DNA of 12,211 bases from Acidobacteriaceae bacterium (GTDB taxonomy: Bacteria; Acidobacteriota; Terriglobia; Terriglobales; Acidobacteriaceae). The notes under the pieces are model-generated. The model made no database searches. It was not told the DNA's origin and was given only the letters and a program-made list of their open reading frames with translations. The stretch spans positions 1 to 12,211 of the forward strand of contig DAHXOQ010000058.1 of NCBI GenBank assembly GCA_027364815.1, in the 5' to 3' direction. Both the position numbers and the translations under genes were made by a program. This document shows, one piece after another, positions 6,437-12,211 of this stretch (within the stretch, counting starts at the first letter, position 1; every line of letters starts with the position of its first letter).

Positions 6437-7453
6437 ATGCAAGCTGCCGGCAATTCCATTCTGTTGCGCGAGTATCAGGGCTATTTGCGCGTTGAAAAAG
6501 GGCTGCGTCCGTTGACGTGCGAGGCTTATGAAGGCGACCTCAACACGTTTGCCGAGTTCATTGAGAAGCGCAATGGGATTCTGATGAGCGCAACGGGCGA
6601 GGACCTCTCGGCTTTTCTTGAACATCTGCGCACACATAACATTGATGCGCGATCAATAGCGCGGAAGCTGAGTTGCTTAAGGGGATTTTACAAATGGCTG
6701 CTCAAGGATGGGCGCATTCATCACGATCCGACGGTGAACATTGATTCGCCGAAGACGTGGAAGGTGCTTCCGAAATCACTTGCCGAGCCGGAGATGACGG
6801 AAATGCTGGAGCGCGCTCAGCTTGCGGCAACGCATCCTCAGGCGCGAGCAACCGATCTGCGCGATCATGCCATTCTGGAGTTGCTGTATGCGGGAGGACT
6901 GCGCGTTTCTGAAGTGACGGCTCTCAACGTCAGCGACCTGGCGCTCGATGCGGGACGCGTGCAGGTGCGCGGCAAGGGCGACAAGGAAAGAATTGTGCCG
7001 CTGGGTCGCACGGCGATTGAGGCGCTGGAAATTTATTTGCGCGAAGGGCATCCGCATCTGGCGCGCATCAGTTCCTCGCGTGCGCGGAGGCAGGATGGGG
7101 CGAAGCTTTTTCTTTCACTGCGCGGTATGCCTCTGACGCGGCAATGGATCTGGCAACTGGTGAAGATGGCAAACAAATCGGCGAGCCCGCATCGTCTGCG
7201 CCACAGTTGCGCGACGCACATGGTGGAGCATGGCGCGGATCTGCGCAGCGTGCAGTTGTTGCTGGGGCACGCGGATATTACAACGACGCAGGTTTATACA
7301 CACCTGGCGCTGGGCCGGTTGAAGACCGTGCATCGCGAGCATCACCCGCGAGCGACAAGGAAAGCAGCAGAAGGTTCTGGCAACGTGATTGCATTTCCGC
7401 AAAAGAAGGCGGGGATCACCGGTTCGGCAATTTATGAAGGGGAGCCGGCATGA
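6437..7453 (+). CDS. xerD: XerD-like tyrosine recombinase
   Basis: This is a site-specific recombinase, 338 residues, expected to work with XerC at dif to resolve chromosome dimers. An N-terminal SAM-like core-binding domain (about 8-92) is followed by the catalytic domain. The active site is complete: R156 (GGLRVSEV), K180 (RGKGDKER), H252 and R255 (PHRLRHS), H278 (LLGHADI), and nucleophile Y287 (TTQVYTH). The GHADITTTQVYTH stretch and the ending HREHHPRA are XerD-like. Residues from about 307 form an extra ~32-residue tail past the usual end at HPRA, overlapping nothing until the last bases. An in-frame TGA at 6431-6433 limits the start to ATG 6437, which has no good Shine-Dalgarno. It overlaps xerC by ATGA. 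The C/D label rests on remembered motif differences. Confidence 0.9.
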   Translation: MQAAGNSILLREYQGYLRVEKGLRPLTCEAYEGDLNTFAEFIEKRNGILMSATGEDLSAFLEHLRTHNIDARSIARKLSCLRGFYKWLLKDGRIHHDPTVNIDSPKTWKVLPKSLAEPEMTEMLERAQLAATHPQARATDLRDHAILELLYAGGLRVSEVTALNVSDLALDAGRVQVRGKGDKERIVPLGRTAIEALEIYLREGHPHLARISSSRARRQDGAKLFLSLRGMPLTRQWIWQLVKMANKSASPHRLRHSCATHMVEHGADLRSVQLLLGHADITTTQVYTHLALGRLKTVHREHHPRATRKAAEGSGNVIAFPQKKAGITGSAIYEGEPA

Positions 7454-8451
7454 GCGCCTCATTTGTGATTGAAGCGGAGAGCGTTGGGTTAAAGCACGCG
7501 GCGGCTAATCTGTCGAATACGTTGCTGGGCAAGTTGGTCGTTGAGTACTTGCGCGTGCTGTCAAGCGAGCGTGGCGCGTCGACGCACACGTTGCGTGCGT
7601 ATGAACGCGAATTGCATGGGTTCGTTGCCTACATCGCCGAGTGCGAAGGGGAGGCGCAAACCCCGGCTGGAATTCAGCATACGCGGATTCGCGCGTATCT
7701 CGGGACGCTATACGAGCGTGGGCTTTCAAAGGCGTCGGCGGCACGTGCGCTTGCGGCGATCCGGAGTTGGTTCAAGTGGCTGGCACGTACGCATCATGTG
7801 GATCAAAATGTGGCGGCGCTGGTGGCCACTCCGAAGTTGCCGAAGCATCTGCCGCGCGTTCCGTCGATTGAAGAGATGAACCAGGTAGTTGATTCGGTGA
7901 CAGACGATGTGGCGAGTTGGCCGAAACGCGATGCTGCGATTTTGGAATTGTTGTATGGATGCGGCATTCGAAACGCGGAGTTGACGGGGTTGAATCTTGC
8001 CGATATTCACTGGGCGAATGATGCGTTGCTGGTGCGTGGTAAAGGGCAGAAACAAAGGTTTGTTCCGCTGGGTGATGCTGCGGCGCAGGCATTGCGCGCG
8101 TACATGGTGGAGCGGGCTGCGAAGTTAAGTGCGGCGAATGCGGATACACCGGCGCTGTTTATCAATTTGCATCTGCGCGGAATTGAAGAGGGAAAGGAAA
8201 CGCGGTTGACGACGCGCAGTATTGGACGGATCGTGAAGCGGATTGCGATTTTGCGCGGGCTCTCTTCAGATGTGCATCCGCATACCTTGCGGCATGCTTT
8301 TGGAACGCATCTGCTTGAAGAAGGTGCGGATTTGCGCGCGATTCAGGAATTGTTGGGGCATGAGCGGCTCTCCACGACGCAGCGTTATACGCAGTTGACG
8401 ACGGCGCAACTGGAACAGGTTTATGACCGGACGCATCCGAGGGCGAGGTAA
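7450..8451 (+). CDS. xerC: XerC-like tyrosine recombinase
   Basis: This is the second site-specific recombinase of an adjacent Xer pair, 333 residues. Its core-binding domain (about 27-112) contains the typical STHTLRAYERELHGF and RALAAIRSWFKWL segments. The catalytic residues are all present: R174 (CGIRNAEL), K198 (RGKGQKQR), H278 and R281 (PHTLRHAFGTH), H304 (LLGHERLS), Y313 (TTQRYTQ). The combination VHPHTLRHAFGTHLLEEGAD, LGHERLSTTQ and VYDRTHPRA is XerC-like, distinguishing it from the upstream XerD-like gene. The residue after Tyr-Thr is Gln where His is usual; it is not catalytic. The ATG overlaps the xerD stop (ATGA), so equal, coupled production of both subunits is likely. The AT-rich stretch after the stop may hold a recombination site. 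Confidence 0.9.
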   Translation: MSASFVIEAESVGLKHAAANLSNTLLGKLVVEYLRVLSSERGASTHTLRAYERELHGFVAYIAECEGEAQTPAGIQHTRIRAYLGTLYERGLSKASAARALAAIRSWFKWLARTHHVDQNVAALVATPKLPKHLPRVPSIEEMNQVVDSVTDDVASWPKRDAAILELLYGCGIRNAELTGLNLADIHWANDALLVRGKGQKQRFVPLGDAAAQALRAYMVERAAKLSAANADTPALFINLHLRGIEEGKETRLTTRSIGRIVKRIAILRGLSSDVHPHTLRHAFGTHLLEEGADLRAIQELLGHERLSTTQRYTQLTTAQLEQVYDRTHPRAR

Positions 8452-8481
8452 ACTATTCACAATCGAGAACATATAAATGTG

Positions 8482-8510
8482 TTGATATTATTCATAAATA
8501 GTGCTACATT
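8482..8510 (+). promoter_or_regulatory. Sigma70-type promoter for the NYN-domain gene
   Basis: TTGATA (8482-8487) and TACATT (8505-8510) are separated by exactly 17 bases, with TGC directly before the -10 (extended -10). Matches are 5/6 and 4/6 to consensus. Initiation near 8517 would give a leader of about 65 bases before ATG 8582. This argues against translation from the in-frame ATG at 8513, which would lie upstream of the transcript start. Confidence 0.6.
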
Positions 8511-8514
8511 AAAT
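8487..8514 (+). other. Speculative dif-like Xer site after xerC
   Basis: Left arm ATTATTCATAA (8487-8497), a 6-base centre, and right arm CTACATTAAAT (8504-8514) have the 11+6+11 layout of dif. Against E. coli dif the left arm matches 6/11, including the inner CATAA, and the right arm 8/11. The inner dyad of real dif sites (CATAA/TTATG) is broken on the right. The stretch is AT-rich and overlaps the promoter elements, so chance similarity is likely. Confidence 0.15.
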
Positions 8515-8516
8515 GC

Positions 8517-8581
8517 AGCCCCGGCAGTACGCTATCCACATTCGATCCAGTGGAGGCCGATCCCGAGGGCTTTTTTATTTT
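8517..8581 (+). ncRNA. Structured 5' leader of the NYN-domain gene (candidate)
   Basis: Three nested helices can be drawn. AGCCC (8517-8521) pairs with GGGCT (8567-8571). CGGC (8522-8525) pairs with GCCG (8556-8559). TCCAC (8535-8539) pairs with GTGGA (8550-8554). The outer helix begins at the predicted transcription start and ends in TTTTTATTTT just before the ATG, which looks like an attenuator or terminator. No known riboswitch class was recognised. The folding was done by eye, without energy calculation. Confidence 0.35.
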
Positions 8582-9268
8582 ATGCCAACCGCTATTATGA
8601 TCGACGGAGGGTTCTTTCTACGCAGGTTTCCGGCCTGCTATCCCCGCAGAGACAAGACAGACGCAAAAGTAGTAGCCAAAACAGCATTTGAATTAGCATT
8701 GTCGCATCTGGAAGAACGCAAGGGTGTTCAACATGAACTTTACAGAATATTTTTCTACGATTGTGTGCCGCTTTTAAAGAAAGCACACTTCCCGATTACG
8801 CGGAAGGCAACAGATTTTTCTAAGACACCCCAGGCAATTTTCAGATTGGCATTGCATGAAGAGTTGAGGAAGCAAAGGAAAGTTGCATTGCGTCTGGGCC
8901 ATTTGCTTGATAGAACACAATGGGCACTGCGTGAAGGCAGGCTGGCACAGTTGCTGGACGGGAGTCTGGATTTCAGAAGCTTGACGGATGATGATTTCTA
9001 TTTCGATACCATTCAAAAAGGTGTGGATATGAGAATCGGAATTGATATCGCATCATTGAGTTTCAAGCGACAGGTGGATCAAATCATATTGGTAGCAGGT
9101 GACTCGGATTTTGTACCAGCTGCAAAATTGGCGAGACGTGAGGGTATTGATTTTGTACTGGATCCATTGTGGAGTGTTGTTCATCCTTCACTTCAGGAGC
9201 ATGTGGACGGTGTTCGATCAACGTGTCCAAATCCTCAGAGCATAAAAAAGACTACCGTTAGCTCATAA
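8582..9268 (+). CDS. NYN-domain (LabA/DUF88-like) predicted ribonuclease
   Basis: This 228-residue protein is a NYN domain, a PIN-like nuclease fold, predicted to bind metal and cut RNA. Its acidic motifs are visible: AIMIDGGFF (4-12, D8), then KGVDMRIGIDIASL, then ILVAGDSDFVPAAKLARREG, which is the family hallmark. The middle section (about 45-125) is charged and helical. Substrate and pathway are not known. The start is chosen at ATG 8582 because the likely promoter puts transcription after the alternative ATG at 8513; GAGGG ends 12 bases before 8582, longer than ideal spacing. Codon use is AT-richer than the neighbours: 26 of 60 GC in 8641-8700 against 35 of 60 in xerC 8101-8160, suggesting a different origin. 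Family assignment is firm; function is not. Confidence 0.85.
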   Translation: MPTAIMIDGGFFLRRFPACYPRRDKTDAKVVAKTAFELALSHLEERKGVQHELYRIFFYDCVPLLKKAHFPITRKATDFSKTPQAIFRLALHEELRKQRKVALRLGHLLDRTQWALREGRLAQLLDGSLDFRSLTDDDFYFDTIQKGVDMRIGIDIASLSFKRQVDQIILVAGDSDFVPAAKLARREGIDFVLDPLWSVVHPSLQEHVDGVRSTCPNPQSIKKTTVSS

Positions 9269-9325
9269 TGGTTATAACTAAACCACAATTTAATCTGTGC
9301 CCACCCCCACCATTTACACTTATAG
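9269..9325 (+). other. Short spacer between NYN gene and secA
   Basis: The spacer holds an imperfect hairpin, TGGTT (9269-9273) with AACCA (9281-9285), containing the 8-bp palindrome GTTATAAC (9271-9278). There is no T tract directly after it, so it is a weak terminator at best. No clear secA promoter could be identified. Confidence 0.25.

Positions 9326-12211
<2,886 letters not shown>

Noticed and set aside
8513..8581. N-terminal extension of the NYN protein from ATG 8513
   Set aside because: No Shine-Dalgarno precedes it, the predicted promoter would start transcription after it, and the NYN domain begins naturally at MPTAIMIDGG.
9269..9285. Terminator after the NYN gene
   Set aside because: The stem is only 5 bp with a 7-base loop, and a T tract does not follow directly.

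Overview
The window looks like an ordinary chromosomal segment of a bacterium with moderate GC (two 60-base samples counted by hand gave 43% and 58%). Familiar gene families are tightly packed, start codons are often GTG or TTG, and overlaps are short. The protein styles, such as a long SecA with an expanded second nucleotide-binding domain and an adjacent Xer pair, recall Acidobacteriota (Terriglobia-like). That assignment is from memory and is not tested here.

Region 1 (1-5503) is a phosphate uptake and sensing locus, all on the + strand. It holds the 3' part of a PhoR-like sensor histidine kinase, then pstS, pstC, pstA, pstB and phoU. The kinase would sense phosphate limitation. PstSCAB is the high-affinity phosphate ABC importer (periplasmic binding protein, two permeases, ATPase), and PhoU couples transporter state to kinase signalling. 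pstC-pstA-pstB-phoU are nearly contiguous. A strong intrinsic terminator sits between pstS and pstC and probably lets the binding protein be made in excess. Weak Pho-box-like sequences precede both pstS and pstC. A perfect 12-bp hairpin with T tracts on both sides ends phoU and the convergent next gene.

Region 2 (5504-6250, - strand) is a HAD-IB (SerB-like) phosphatase, transcribed towards phoU.

Region 3 (6251-8451, + strand) holds two complete tyrosine recombinases, XerD-like then XerC-like, overlapping by ATGA. A 24-codon reading frame with a good ribosome binding site ends three bases before the xerD start.

Region 4 (8452-9268) starts with an AT-rich spacer containing a good sigma70-type promoter, a loosely dif-like sequence and a foldable leader RNA. 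These lead into a lower-GC NYN-domain (LabA/DUF88-like) predicted ribonuclease.

Region 5 (9326-end) is secA, the preprotein translocase ATPase, which runs off the window.

No tRNA, rRNA, CRISPR array, transposon or defence system was seen. The best leads are the leader RNA before the NYN gene, the small frame before xerD, the single-operon xerD-xerC pair with a possible adjacent recombination site, and the pstS/pstC terminator-promoter arrangement. No clearly new system is claimed.
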